The notes beneath the pieces were generated by a model. The model searched no databases and was not told where the DNA came from. It saw only the letters and a list, made by a program, of their open reading frames with translations. Of a DNA stretch of 64,000 nt, positions 56,301 through 63,791 are shown piece by piece. How positions within the stretch are numbered: position 1 is the stretch's first letter; every line of letters begins with the position of its first letter. The stretch covers positions 1 through 64,000 of the forward strand of contig NZ_OGVD01000002.1 of assembly GCF_900258045.1 (NCBI RefSeq), read 5' to 3'. The position numbers and the translations under genes were made by a program. The stretch is from Sphingorhabdus sp. EL138. GTDB taxonomy: Bacteria > Pseudomonadota > Alphaproteobacteria > Sphingomonadales > Sphingomonadaceae.

Positions 56301-56518
56301 CTGGTGATCGGTACCGGCGAAGAAACGTTCGGGTTCTGAATCCGGGTGCCGGTTACCACAATTACGGAATCATCAGCATCCGATTCGCTTTGTTCCGCCT
56401 GAGCTTCGTCTTCATTTGCACTTTGAGCTTCGGCAGCTGTTGCCGAAATTGCCATCGCCACAATCGCTGTTGAAGCAAAAAAATGACGCACGGTTTTCGT
56501 TTTATAATTGGATCGCAT
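53381..56518 (-). CDS. TonB-dependent receptor, probable alpha-galactoside transporter
   Basis: The 1045-residue protein (GGGAGCC 6-7 bp before ATG 56518) has a signal peptide (core about 16-28, cleavage near AEA-Q at 32). An acidic linker and a TonB-box-like VIVVTGTRI at 52-60 follow, then the plug domain (about 63-190, with LRGLGTLRTLVLVNGRR and NSAIYGADAVAGVVNFVLKRDF) and a large 22-strand barrel ending in RFFYAGVEVDL. It is the outer-membrane entry step of the galactoside locus; the exact ligand is inferred from neighbours. Its 485-bp upstream region is very AT-rich and holds a 14-bp palindrome. Confidence 0.93.
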   Translation of the reverse strand: MRSNYKTKTVRHFFASTAIVAMAISATAAEAQSANEDEAQAEQSESDADDSVIVVTGTRIQNPNVSSPVPITSVEIEDLVATGNVSLGDALNELPALRSTFSQGNSTRFIGTAGLNLLDLRGLGTLRTLVLVNGRRHVTASPGDFRVDVNTIPTDLVERVDIVTGGNSAIYGADAVAGVVNFVLKRDFEGIRFRGQSGISSEGDRASQFASLTIGENFGDERGNVAIALEYANSDPLFNRQRDNLTGAFSGRNQFQIVEDRIGEPSTGNGVPDRAFIRGIRNNNISDGGLYTSSCPEAVDPTDPDFAQIDRRRAVNCTGLFAAGGGNNELGRTFVFNENGRLIANPLIQDLRPVGSNNAVGGLGSTLNNTGLLQAGLERYAVNFLGSYEISDAFRPFIEAKYVRIDAIQEGQATFFNNPFSIDNPFLDTESRDLLVSSLPDGVTTFNAFRFDTDFGGRGEDHRRETYRIVVGVDGTFNDDWKYEVAFNYGRLDTFYETRGNILINEFFNARDAVRNASGDIVCAINADADPTNDDPACAPANLFGVNNVSQASKDYFLFTSSRDEKAEQYSATAFVAGDTSDLFELPGGPVSFVIGGEYRRDTAFSKFDDVTESGATFLNAIAEFDPPAAEVWEAYGEINFPILADVPFAEELTLQAAGRVSDYKGAVGTVFAYNLSGTYAPISDLRLRVGYAESVRAPTLSDQFDAGSQTFANNFQDPCSAQNIENNPNRRANCLADPNVPAFNPDGVTPFTNIPNSGVRGLNAGNPNVTEERGESLTIGAVYQPNFAPGLTVAVDYYDITVKDVIFTLLGQTIVNQCYDNPGGIDNPFCDAISRRPDGTFTGQSDRRIGADVISLPVIGDSFRAGPFNFARLETSGIDFDISYTGEIFDGVQLSTRWLTSYLIDRTQFTDITQPDFADRLKSELGDPEWTSTFRVALDFGDFDVSYDLRYIGKQTIATEYETQNSFNGEPPRDPDAFPQVFYPDVFYHDIRLGMDVDERFRFYAGIDNVFDRLPPLDLDGTSQGGGIFTNTGRFFYAGVEVDL

Positions 56519-57003
56519 GTTGGGGGCTCCCTGCTTAGTTGCAAGGGTAACTATATAATATTAGGCGATTTCCATCAATAAAATAAAAAATATTACAAAT
56601 ATACAAGTTTACAGTATTGTGTAATTTTATTATTTACTTACATTAATGTAAATTGTAATGTGTAATATGATAATTCTGTTATATATCTGAGTAAAAAGAG
56701 AAATATCCTCCATTTTCGGGAATTTTGCGGCCGAATATTTTTACATTTCCAGTCGAGAATCACAGACTCCGTCCGTTAGCGGAAAGCCGGTATGTTCTGG
56801 TGCATATTGACGCAGGAGCCATTGCGGATGTTTGCAATCCGTAAAATAATGGCAGCCATCGAGCCGGGCATACGGCGTCAAATTACAAGCCGCTAATGCA
56901 GGTCGTGAGGCAGGAGTAAATGGTCAGCAAATGCCGAAAGATTACAGTATTTTTGGTTCGGACTGACATCACCACACTTCGAAGAGCGGGCGAGGGCAGT
57001 GCT
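56519..57003. other. AT-rich 485-bp regulatory region upstream of the TonB receptor
   Basis: No gene is seen. The part next to the receptor (about 56560-56720) is extremely AT-rich, with several TTACA/TGTAA runs; the rest has no clear feature. MucR, whose relatives bind AT-rich DNA, is encoded just beyond this region. Likely holds the receptor promoter. Confidence 0.6.
56638..56651. promoter_or_regulatory. Palindrome upstream of the TonB receptor gene
   Basis: TTACATTAATGTAA is a perfect 14-bp palindrome about 120 bp ahead of the receptor start. It is only loosely like the operator consensus of the galactose locus (shared centre TTAAT), so a different regulator is possible. Confidence 0.5.
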
Positions 57004-57408
57004 CTATTTTCGGCCCAAGCCTATTTTCGTAGCCAAACCACTGCGAACTTTTGAATAGTTGGAAGATACCATCGGATAGTCCGGTGGAAGTCCCCACTTG
57101 GCCCGATATTCTTCAGGTGTCATATTATAGCTGGTCATCAGGTGCCGTTTGAGCATTTTGAATTTTTTGCCATCTTCCAGACAAACAATATGATCCGGCT
57201 GGATGGAATCCTCAATTGGCACGGCCGGCTCTTGTTTCGTCTTGGTTGGCGCTGATTTGCCAGCAAGCTCTGACATTGCCCCATGCACACTATTGATCAG
57301 CAATGGTAGGTCAGAGACCGCAACGCTATTGTTATTAACATGCGCCACGACAATTTGTGACGTTAAAGCGATGAGTGTTTCGTCCATCCGACTGTTAGTT
57401 TCTGTCAT
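57004..57408 (-). CDS. MucR/Ros-family transcriptional regulator
   Basis: The protein is 134 residues from ATG 57408, the first start with a purine-rich site and a usual MucR N-terminus (longer starts from 57429 are possible). The N-terminal oligomerisation part contains IVVAHVNNNSVAVSDLPLLI (19-38). The C-terminal Ros-type zinc-finger region CLEDGKKFKMLKRHL spans 76-90. Of the four zinc ligands, Cys76, Asp79 and His89 are present but the last His is replaced by Tyr94, as in metal-poor MucR variants. MucR proteins silence AT-rich genes in an H-NS-like way. It faces the AT-rich region beside the TonB receptor. Confidence 0.92.
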   Translation of the reverse strand: MTETNSRMDETLIALTSQIVVAHVNNNSVAVSDLPLLINSVHGAMSELAGKSAPTKTKQEPAVPIEDSIQPDHIVCLEDGKKFKMLKRHLMTSYNMTPEEYRAKWGLPPDYPMVSSNYSKVRSGLATKIGLGRK

Positions 57409-57596
57409 TTCCGCCCCACTTTTCCCCATTTTTATAATTTATATCCATTTCGGATATAAAAATCTGATGTCCTTTACAGCAACATAAATCAAGTGCTTAT
57501 TCACTATTGAATTGGGTAAGGAAGGGGCAATGGGTTATTGTCCGTTTTCAGGACAATATTCCTTGATCCTATTGCAGAATAGTATGCACCAAATTC

Positions 57597-58232
57597 TTAT
57601 GTAATATAGGTTGCTGTTGTTTTTCCGGCGACATCTTCTGCGGACACACCTGGAGCCAGTTCGATGAGCTTGAAAGAGCTGTTATGATCAGCGCGGTGGA
57701 ACACGGCAAGATCGGTAATGATCATATCAACGACATTGGCGCCGGTTAACGGCAGTGTGCATTCCGGGATGAACTTGGGACTGCCATCCTTGGCGCAATG
57801 ATCCATTACCACGATGATTTTCTTCACACCTGCGACAAGATCCATCGCACCGCCCATGCCCTTGATCATTTTTCCCGGGATCATCCAGTTAGCGATATCG
57901 CCATTTTGGGCAACTTCCATGGCACCCAATACGGTCAGGTCAATATGCCCTCCACGGATCATCGCAAAGCTGTCGGCGCTCCCGAAATAGCTGGAGGAGG
58001 GAAGCTCGCTAATGGTTTGTTTGCCGGCGTTGATCAAGTCGGCATCAACTCCATCCTCATAAGGAAACGGACCAATACCAAGCATCCCGTTCTCGGATTG
58101 TAGTGTGACCTCGACATCATCAGGAATATGATTGGCTACCAGCGTGGGGATGCCGATACCCAAATTGACATAATAGCCGTCTTTCAGCTCTTGCGCCGCA
58201 CGCGCGGCCATCTGATTGCGGTCCCAGCTCAT
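57597..58232 (-). CDS. 3-oxoacid CoA-transferase subunit B
   Basis: The 211-residue beta subunit of the class I CoA transferases has the catalytic Glu47 in [10 protein letters not shown], the [14 protein letters not shown] block and [11 protein letters not shown]. With the alpha subunit encoded next door it moves CoA between succinyl-CoA and acetoacetate or related 3-oxo-acids (ScoAB/AtoDA/PcaIJ group). The start overlaps the alpha-subunit stop by 4 bp. Confidence 0.95.
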   Translation of the reverse strand: MSWDRNQMAARAAQELKDGYYVNLGIGIPTLVANHIPDDVEVTLQSENGMLGIGPFPYEDGVDADLINAGKQTISELPSSSYFGSADSFAMIRGGHIDLTVLGAMEVAQNGDIANWMIPGKMIKGMGGAMDLVAGVKKIIVVMDHCAKDGSPKFIPECTLPLTGANVVDMIITDLAVFHRADHNSSFKLIELAPGVSAEDVAGKTTATYIT

Positions 58233-58939
58233 GATGCTGTCTCCCGTTCGCGGGTCATGCGAAACTCGATTTTCTTGTCATATGGCGAGCCGTCTATCAG
58301 GCGTTTGACATAGATGCTCGGCAAATGGATGGCGTCTGGATCGAGTTCACCAACCTCGACAATTTCCTCGACCTCTGCGACGCAAATCTTTCCGGCGGTC
58401 GCCATTGGCGCGTTGAAATTGCGGGCGGTTTTGCGAAAGACCAGATTACCTGCCTTGTCCGCTTTCCACCCTTTGATCAGGCACAAGTCGGCGTAAATGC
58501 CGCGTTCGAGGATATAGTCTTCGCCATCGAAGCTTTTCACTTCCTTGCCTTTCGCGACCTGCGTGCCGACGCCGGTTTTCGTATAGAATCCCGGTATTCC
58601 CGCCCCGCCAGCGCGGCAACGTTCGGCCAAGGTTCCTTGCGGGCAGAATTCCACCTCCAACTCGCCTGACAAAAATTGCCGCTCAAATTCCTTATTCTCC
58701 CCGACATAGGAAGAGATCATTTTTTTTACCTGTTTGGAGCGCAGAAGCTTGCCGAGGCCTTCATTGTCAATCCCGGCATTATTCGATGCAATGGTGAGAT
58801 TCTTCACCCCGTCTGCTTGAAGCGCATCAATCAGGCGCTCGGGAATTCCACATAGACCAAACCCGCCAACGCACAAGTGCATGCCATCAAACAACAACCC
58901 GTCGAGTGCTGCGGCTGCATCGGAATAGATTTTCTTCAT
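58229..58939 (-). CDS. 3-oxoacid CoA-transferase subunit A
   Basis: The 236-residue alpha subunit has the oxyanion/CoA-site motif [10 protein letters not shown] at 22-31 and [13 protein letters not shown] near 54. It works with subunit B at 57597. Which 3-oxo-acid is used is not visible; the ScoA type (ketone body/acetoacetate use) is the usual assignment. It leads the two-gene operon and is divergent from the phytase-like gene. Confidence 0.95.
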   Translation of the reverse strand: MKKIYSDAAAALDGLLFDGMHLCVGGFGLCGIPERLIDALQADGVKNLTIASNNAGIDNEGLGKLLRSKQVKKMISSYVGENKEFERQFLSGELEVEFCPQGTLAERCRAGGAGIPGFYTKTGVGTQVAKGKEVKSFDGEDYILERGIYADLCLIKGWKADKAGNLVFRKTARNFNAPMATAGKICVAEVEEIVEVGELDPDAIHLPSIYVKRLIDGSPYDKKIEFRMTRERETAS

Positions 58940-59029
58940 AGAAGCGCCTTTGTCCTGTTCTTTCGGCCTACTAGCCCAAGTTTCGATCTATCGTCCAGAT
59001 TAGAATATATTTGCGTTCACAGATCGGTT

Positions 59030-60142
59030 ATGGGCGCGATTGTGATCCGAATAGTCGCCTGTATCTCGTTGCTCTTTTTCCTTGTCCCAGTGACCTATGT
59101 TCACGGGCCGGTGCCGGACAAGAATGACAGTCAATTCATTGAGTTGGAGCCAATCAGTTTTGACTCGGAAGATGCGACGCGAACCAAGTCGGGCAGACTT
59201 GAGTTTTTGCGTGGTTGGAAGTTATCGAGTGACAATGCAGATTTCGGCGGTGTTTCATCAATGTTGGCACTAGCTGACGATCGCTTTTTCATGTTGAGTG
59301 ATGCGGGCGTCCTGATCGGCTTTACACTTGATGAGCATAAGGGGCAGGTCAAGCGGCCGTTTATCGCGCCACTGCCTGATGGGCCGCCGGCGGAAAATGA
59401 ATTTGCCAAAAAAAACTGGGACGCTGAGTCAATGGTTCATGATCCGGAGACGGGCCAGTATTGGGTCGGCTATGAACGCTATCATGGCGTGTGGCGCTAT
59501 GGCCCGTCCTTTGCGCGAAAAGAGGCGGAGCATCAGGTCAAGGCGATGCAAAAATGGCCCAAGAACGGAGGCGCAGAAGCTATGTTGCGCTTGCCGGGCA
59601 ATGATGACGATCCTGATCGCTTTCTGGTTTTCTCGGAATCCGCCGCTTATGGCAAAGGCGGTTATCAGGCGCTGATTTTTGACGGCGACCCGGCTGAAGC
59701 GGATCTAAAGCCCAAGCTGTTTGGATATCGCCCTCCAAGAGGATATGAGATCACGGATGCGACGTTGTTGCCTGATGGCCGCGCGCTATTGCTGCATCGT
59801 CGTTTCACACCACTGGAGGGCGTGTCAGCGATTGTGTCAATTGGCGATTTATCTGAGATCGCTGCTGGCGAGGTGTGGACATCGCAGCGGATTGCGTCGC
59901 TTAAACCGCCAATGAAAGTGGACAACATGGAGGCGTTGGCGGTCACCGTAGAGGATGATGAAACAATTATATGGATCGCATCGGATGATAATTTCAATGC
60001 TTTTCAGGAAACCCTGTTGATGAAGTTCCGGTTGCTGCCGGGTAAGCGCAAAAGGACAAGGGGCAAGGCCAATAGGCCTGCATCCGGAGCCCAAAACGAA
60101 AAAGCCGAGGCAAGCCCCGGCTTTTCATCAATTACCAATTAA
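59030..60142 (+). CDS. Esterase-like activity of phytase family protein
   Basis: The protein is 370 residues from ATG 59030 (signal peptide core about 6-20, cleavage near VHG at 26); the frame continues upstream but would run into the CoA-transferase promoter. The phytase-like propeller pattern is seen in FGGVSSMLALADDRFFMLSDAGVL, NWDAESMVHDPETGQYWVGYERYHGVWRY and VDNMEALAVTVEDDETIIWIASDDNFN. The activity of these secreted proteins is largely uncharacterised. The terminator stem at 60100-60125 lies inside its last codons. Confidence 0.85.
   Translation: MGAIVIRIVACISLLFFLVPVTYVHGPVPDKNDSQFIELEPISFDSEDATRTKSGRLEFLRGWKLSSDNADFGGVSSMLALADDRFFMLSDAGVLIGFTLDEHKGQVKRPFIAPLPDGPPAENEFAKKNWDAESMVHDPETGQYWVGYERYHGVWRYGPSFARKEAEHQVKAMQKWPKNGGAEAMLRLPGNDDDPDRFLVFSESAAYGKGGYQALIFDGDPAEADLKPKLFGYRPPRGYEITDATLLPDGRALLLHRRFTPLEGVSAIVSIGDLSEIAAGEVWTSQRIASLKPPMKVDNMEALAVTVEDDETIIWIASDDNFNAFQETLLMKFRLLPGKRKRTRGKANRPASGAQNEKAEASPGFSSITN
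60100..60125. terminator. Terminator hairpin inside the 3' end of the phytase-like gene
   Basis: AAAAGCCGAGG, loop CAAG and CCCCGGCTTTT form a stem with one mismatch and A/T tails on both sides. It serves the convergent rpmB gene and the phytase-like gene, and is encoded within the latter's last codons. Confidence 0.8.
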
Positions 60143-60160
60143 ATACGGTAGAACAGTATT

Positions 60161-60448
60161 TTAAGCAGCAGCCTGCTTTTTGGCGATTTCTTTTTTGAGG
60201 CGGCGTACGCGCAGGCTCAACTTATCGTCGGATGTTTTCAGTAGCCAGTTATCCAAACCGCCAACATGCTCAACCGAGCGAAGGCCGTGGGTTGATACAC
60301 GCAGCTTCACGCCTTTGCCGAGCGCATCGGACAACAGGGTCACATTTTGCAGGTTCGGCAAAAAGGTTTTCTTGGTACGGTTTTTGGCGTGCGATACGTT
60401 ATTGCCTACCAGCCGAGTCTTACCTGTCAGTTCGCAAATCCGCGACAT
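60161..60448 (-). CDS. rpmB: 50S ribosomal protein L28
   Basis: The protein is 95 residues from ATG 60448, starting [27 protein letters not shown] as in L28 proteins; earlier in-frame starts are not conserved. It is a large-subunit ribosomal protein and lacks the CxxC zinc pairs, i.e. the C-minus form. It is encoded alone. Confidence 0.98.
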   Translation of the reverse strand: MSRICELTGKTRLVGNNVSHAKNRTKKTFLPNLQNVTLLSDALGKGVKLRVSTHGLRSVEHVGGLDNWLLKTSDDKLSLRVRRLKKEIAKKQAAA

Positions 60449-60584
60449 CTTACTTGTCCAATTTCTTGTTAATGAGTGATTCCCGTGGGAAAGACAGCGC
60501 ACCTAACCGCAAAAGCCCCATCCGTCAAGCATCGGCCGAGGATTATATGGCGTTGGGCGCAAAACCGGACTAACGTCTGGAGCC

Positions 60585-61043
60585 ATGGCGATAGATAAAG
60601 CCCGTACATATATGCGCCAAGCGCTCTCACTGGCCCACGAAGCCGCTGCGGCCGGTGAGGTCCCGGTTGGCGCAGTCGTCGTTCACAATAGCCAGATTAT
60701 AGCCGAAGCGCATAATCAGCCACGTGCAACCGGTGATCCTACGGCCCATGCAGAAATAGTCGCTTTACGTGCTGCCACTGCGAAACTGGGAACAGAAAAG
60801 TTGATGCAGTGCGACCTTTGGGTGACTCTGGAGCCATGCACCATGTGCGCTGGGGCTATTTCCCACGCGCGGATCAAACGGCTTTATTACGGGGCCACCG
60901 ATCCAAAGGGCGGAGCGGTAGACAGCGGCGTGAATTTCTTCGCCGCTGCCACCTGTCATCACGCTCCGGAAGTCTATGCCGGCTTCGACGAGGTCGAATC
61001 GGCCAACTTGCTCAGGGATTTCTTCAAAAACCGCCGTTATTGA
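60585..61043 (+). CDS. tadA: tRNA-specific adenosine deaminase
   Basis: The 152-residue zinc deaminase has HAE at 55-57 (His55 ligand, Glu57 proton shuttle) and PCTMC with Cys85 and Cys88. The C-terminal stretch (FFAAATCHHAPEVYAGF) is typical of TadA. It converts A34 to inosine in tRNA-Arg(ACG). It is convergent with the response-regulator gene, 12 bp apart. Confidence 0.95.
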   Translation: MAIDKARTYMRQALSLAHEAAAAGEVPVGAVVVHNSQIIAEAHNQPRATGDPTAHAEIVALRAATAKLGTEKLMQCDLWVTLEPCTMCAGAISHARIKRLYYGATDPKGGAVDSGVNFFAAATCHHAPEVYAGFDEVESANLLRDFFKNRRY

Positions 61044-61055
61044 TGGGCCATGTGG

Positions 61056-61856
61056 TTAATGCACGAACCGCGCTACGACATCGCGATAGCTGCGACTCAC
61101 CTTGACCTGCGCGCCTGATCCCAGGATCAGGAAGCATTCGCCGTTGGTGTGCGGTTTGACCTCGCGAACCTGGCCCAGATTGACAATGGTAGACCGGTGC
61201 ACCCGCTGAAAATTCCGCGGATCGAGACGCTTTTCCAGATCTTTCATCGTTTCGCGCAGGATCAGGGAATTGTCCGCAGTATAAATGCACATATAGTCGC
61301 CAGCAGCGTCAATCCGTTCAATTGTATCGACATCAACCCGGAAAATCTGACCACGATCTTTCACATTGATGAGTTTTTCATAGCGACTGGCGGCTGCTGG
61401 TTCTTCGGCATTTTCCAGATCGGCCATAGCGTTAGGTGCGACTTCGCTGAGCACGTTTTTAAGCTTCTCAATCTCTTCCGCACCGCGTTTCTCGGTGAGG
61501 CGGTTGCGAACGCGTTCCAGGGCATCGGCAAGCCTGTCGGGTTCTACCGGCTTCACCAGGTAATCGACAGCCTCCGCCTCAAAGGCACGGACCGCATGGT
61601 CAGCAAAGGCGGTTACAAAAATGAACAAAGGTGGTTCGATCTCCATGATACCCTGAACGACCGAAAAGCCATCGAAACCAGGCATCTGGATGTCGAGGAA
61701 TACCAGATCAGGCTTCAGTGTCTTGATCTTGCGAATAGCTTCGCGTCCATTGCTGCAGGTATCGATAATTTCGATATCTTCAAATTTTTCGAGACGAATC
61801 TGAAGGCCCTGAATGGCCAGTTTTTCGTCATCGACTAATATCGTTTTTATCGTCAT
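61056..61856 (-). CDS. LytTR-family response regulator
   Basis: The 266-residue protein has a receiver domain (1-125) with phosphoacceptor Asp55 (LVFLDIQMPG) and acidic pair Asp9/Asp10. A linker and a LytTR DNA-binding domain (about 165-266, with FRVDVDTIERIDAAGDYMCIYT and RVHRSTIVNLGQVREV) follow. It is translationally coupled (4-bp overlap) to the histidine kinase upstream. The target genes are not visible. Confidence 0.96.
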   Translation of the reverse strand: MTIKTILVDDEKLAIQGLQIRLEKFEDIEIIDTCSNGREAIRKIKTLKPDLVFLDIQMPGFDGFSVVQGIMEIEPPLFIFVTAFADHAVRAFEAEAVDYLVKPVEPDRLADALERVRNRLTEKRGAEEIEKLKNVLSEVAPNAMADLENAEEPAAASRYEKLINVKDRGQIFRVDVDTIERIDAAGDYMCIYTADNSLILRETMKDLEKRLDPRNFQRVHRSTIVNLGQVREVKPHTNGECFLILGSGAQVKVSRSYRDVVARFVH

Positions 61857-63082
61857 GGGTTTATATCCTTTTGGTGCGATGAAGCCACGGCGGGGGCGGT
61901 GACGAGACCCCCATGGCTTGTATCGGATGCATGCTCCCCAAATATGGCTTCGTTCCTGATTTGACCGCTCGTTATGTTATCCCGTGCGGCCTCTTTTTCA
62001 ATCTGTTCCCTGGTCTCAAATGGCAGTGTGATGATCACAGAGAATCCGCCTCCTGCTGAAGATTTAATCTCGAACTGGTGTGCTTCTCCATAAGCTTGGT
62101 TTAATCGCTCCTGAATATTTCCCAAACCGACCCCGGTGGAATCTGTATTTTTGTCGATTGGTCCATTTTTTCCTGGTCCGGTGTCCGACACGATTATCCG
62201 CACTTTGTCATTCTCAAGTCGGGCAGATACAGCAATGTCCGCGCCTTCTTCCATTGGTGTTACGGCATATTTAATCGCATTTTCGACCAATGGTTGTAGC
62301 AATAGGGAGGGCAGCAAGGCATCGCGAACCGCCGGATCAATGTCGAAGTTGGGGCGCAATCGTTCCTCAAAGCGCATCTTTTCAATATCAAGATAGAGAT
62401 GCAGCGTCTCGACTTCTTGTGCTAAGGTTACGCGGCTATGGACTTCATTCACCAGCGTATGGCGCAGAAACGAAGACAGGCGGGATAGCATAGCATTGGC
62501 GGGTTCGGTCTGCTTTAGCAGTACCAAGGTTGAAATGCTGTTCAATGTGTTGAACAGGAAGTGCGGATTCAGTTGATACCGCAACATGGTCAGCTGAGCG
62601 CGGGTTGCCTGGGCTTCCAACCGCAAAAGTTGGTCATTTTGCTCTTCGACCCGCAAGAAGAAATTGATCGCAAAATAGAGCGCTGACCATGCGCCGAGCA
62701 GGGTAAAGTCAACAAAGACATAGCCGACAAACAGGCTGGCAAAACCACTTTCGATCGTTGGGTTCTGGATAAGAAATACCCAGGCGTCGATAAAAGCGAA
62801 CAAGGCCGCTGCCACAGACAGAACAATAATAGTTGTGACCCACGTTATGATCGGTTTTTGGTGAATCAGATTCTTGTAGATGACCGACAGAAGCAGCGAA
62901 ATCGAATAGCCGGTAATCGTCGAAATGATGATCGGCAACAAAAAGCTGAGCGGCTGCCCATTGGCGATACCGGAAATCCCGCGCAGCGCCAGTGCACCGG
63001 CCCATCCTGCAGATTGCAAGTTCCAGAAAGCTCGGTTTTTATTGCCAAAAAAGGGCTGGGGGCGGATTTCCATGACGGCCAT
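61853..63082 (-). CDS. LytS/YehU-type sensor histidine kinase
   Basis: The 409-residue protein has four hydrophobic helices (about 45-70, 80-105, 115-142 and an earlier weak one at 24-40). A His-kinase domain follows with phosphoacceptor His174 in LNPHFLFNTLNSIS and a HATPase with NAIKYAV and GVGLGNIQERL. It lacks a recognisable periplasmic input domain, so sensing is probably within the membrane. It is paired with the LytTR regulator by a 4-bp overlap. The upstream HD gene is divergent. Confidence 0.94.
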   Translation of the reverse strand: MAVMEIRPQPFFGNKNRAFWNLQSAGWAGALALRGISGIANGQPLSFLLPIIISTITGYSISLLLSVIYKNLIHQKPIITWVTTIIVLSVAAALFAFIDAWVFLIQNPTIESGFASLFVGYVFVDFTLLGAWSALYFAINFFLRVEEQNDQLLRLEAQATRAQLTMLRYQLNPHFLFNTLNSISTLVLLKQTEPANAMLSRLSSFLRHTLVNEVHSRVTLAQEVETLHLYLDIEKMRFEERLRPNFDIDPAVRDALLPSLLLQPLVENAIKYAVTPMEEGADIAVSARLENDKVRIIVSDTGPGKNGPIDKNTDSTGVGLGNIQERLNQAYGEAHQFEIKSSAGGGFSVIITLPFETREQIEKEAARDNITSGQIRNEAIFGEHASDTSHGGLVTAPAVASSHQKDINP

Positions 63083-63190
63083 ATTTCCTATCTATAGCGT
63101 GCCATTGCCGTTTGGGAAAGAATCGCATAACATCTGACCGTCAAGCGCACAGACCAAATAGGTAAAAGACAAGCGCAAGAGGAGAGCGAT

Positions 63191-63772
63191 ATGGGCGGCC
63201 CCAATGAAGTCAGAGCAAAATTCCCTTCGATGGAAGAGGGAACCAAGGAAGACTGGGACATTATTGGTGGTCATTACATGCCCTTTGCCAGCAAGGTTGC
63301 CGACCGGGTGCTCGATCATTTGCGCCTGCTGGATGGCGATTATGGCGGTTTTCCTGTCGATCGGCTGGAACACAGCCTGCAAACGGCGACCCTTGCGCAT
63401 CGCGATGGGCGGCCCGATGATTATGTGGTGATGGCATTGCTGCATGATATTGGGGATACACTCGGCACTTTCAATCACCCCGATGTTGCAGCGGCGATAC
63501 TGAAGCCTTTTGTCAGCGAAAAACTGCACTGGATCACCGAGAAACACGGGATTTTCCAGGGCTATTATTTTTTCCATCATCTCGGCCAGGACCGTGACAT
63601 GCGCGAGGCATTTCGCGGGCATGAGCATTTTGAAGATTGCGCTGAATTTTGTGAAAAATATGATCAGTCGGCTTTTGATGCCAATTACGAAAGCGCGCCG
63701 CTGGAATTTTTTGAACCGATCGTGAAGCGCGTTATGGCGCGGCCGATTAACAGCATTTATGTGAACGAATAG
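63191..63772 (+). CDS. HD-domain phosphohydrolase family protein
   Basis: The 193-residue protein has the HD pattern with His61 (LEHSLQTA), His85-Asp86 (LLHDIGDTLG) and further His/Asp residues near 118-165. It resembles stand-alone HD phosphohydrolases of unknown substrate, some called inositol-oxygenase- or phosphonate-related. GAGGAGAG lies about 8 bp before ATG 63191. It is divergent from the histidine kinase. Confidence 0.87.
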   Translation: MGGPNEVRAKFPSMEEGTKEDWDIIGGHYMPFASKVADRVLDHLRLLDGDYGGFPVDRLEHSLQTATLAHRDGRPDDYVVMALLHDIGDTLGTFNHPDVAAAILKPFVSEKLHWITEKHGIFQGYYFFHHLGQDRDMREAFRGHEHFEDCAEFCEKYDQSAFDANYESAPLEFFEPIVKRVMARPINSIYVNE

Positions 63773-63791
63773 GCGTCGAACCGAAAAAACA

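Noticed and set aside
60232-60573. 113-residue open frame antisense to and beyond rpmB
   Set aside because: Mostly the shadow of rpmB; the part beyond has no start site of its own or conserved motif.
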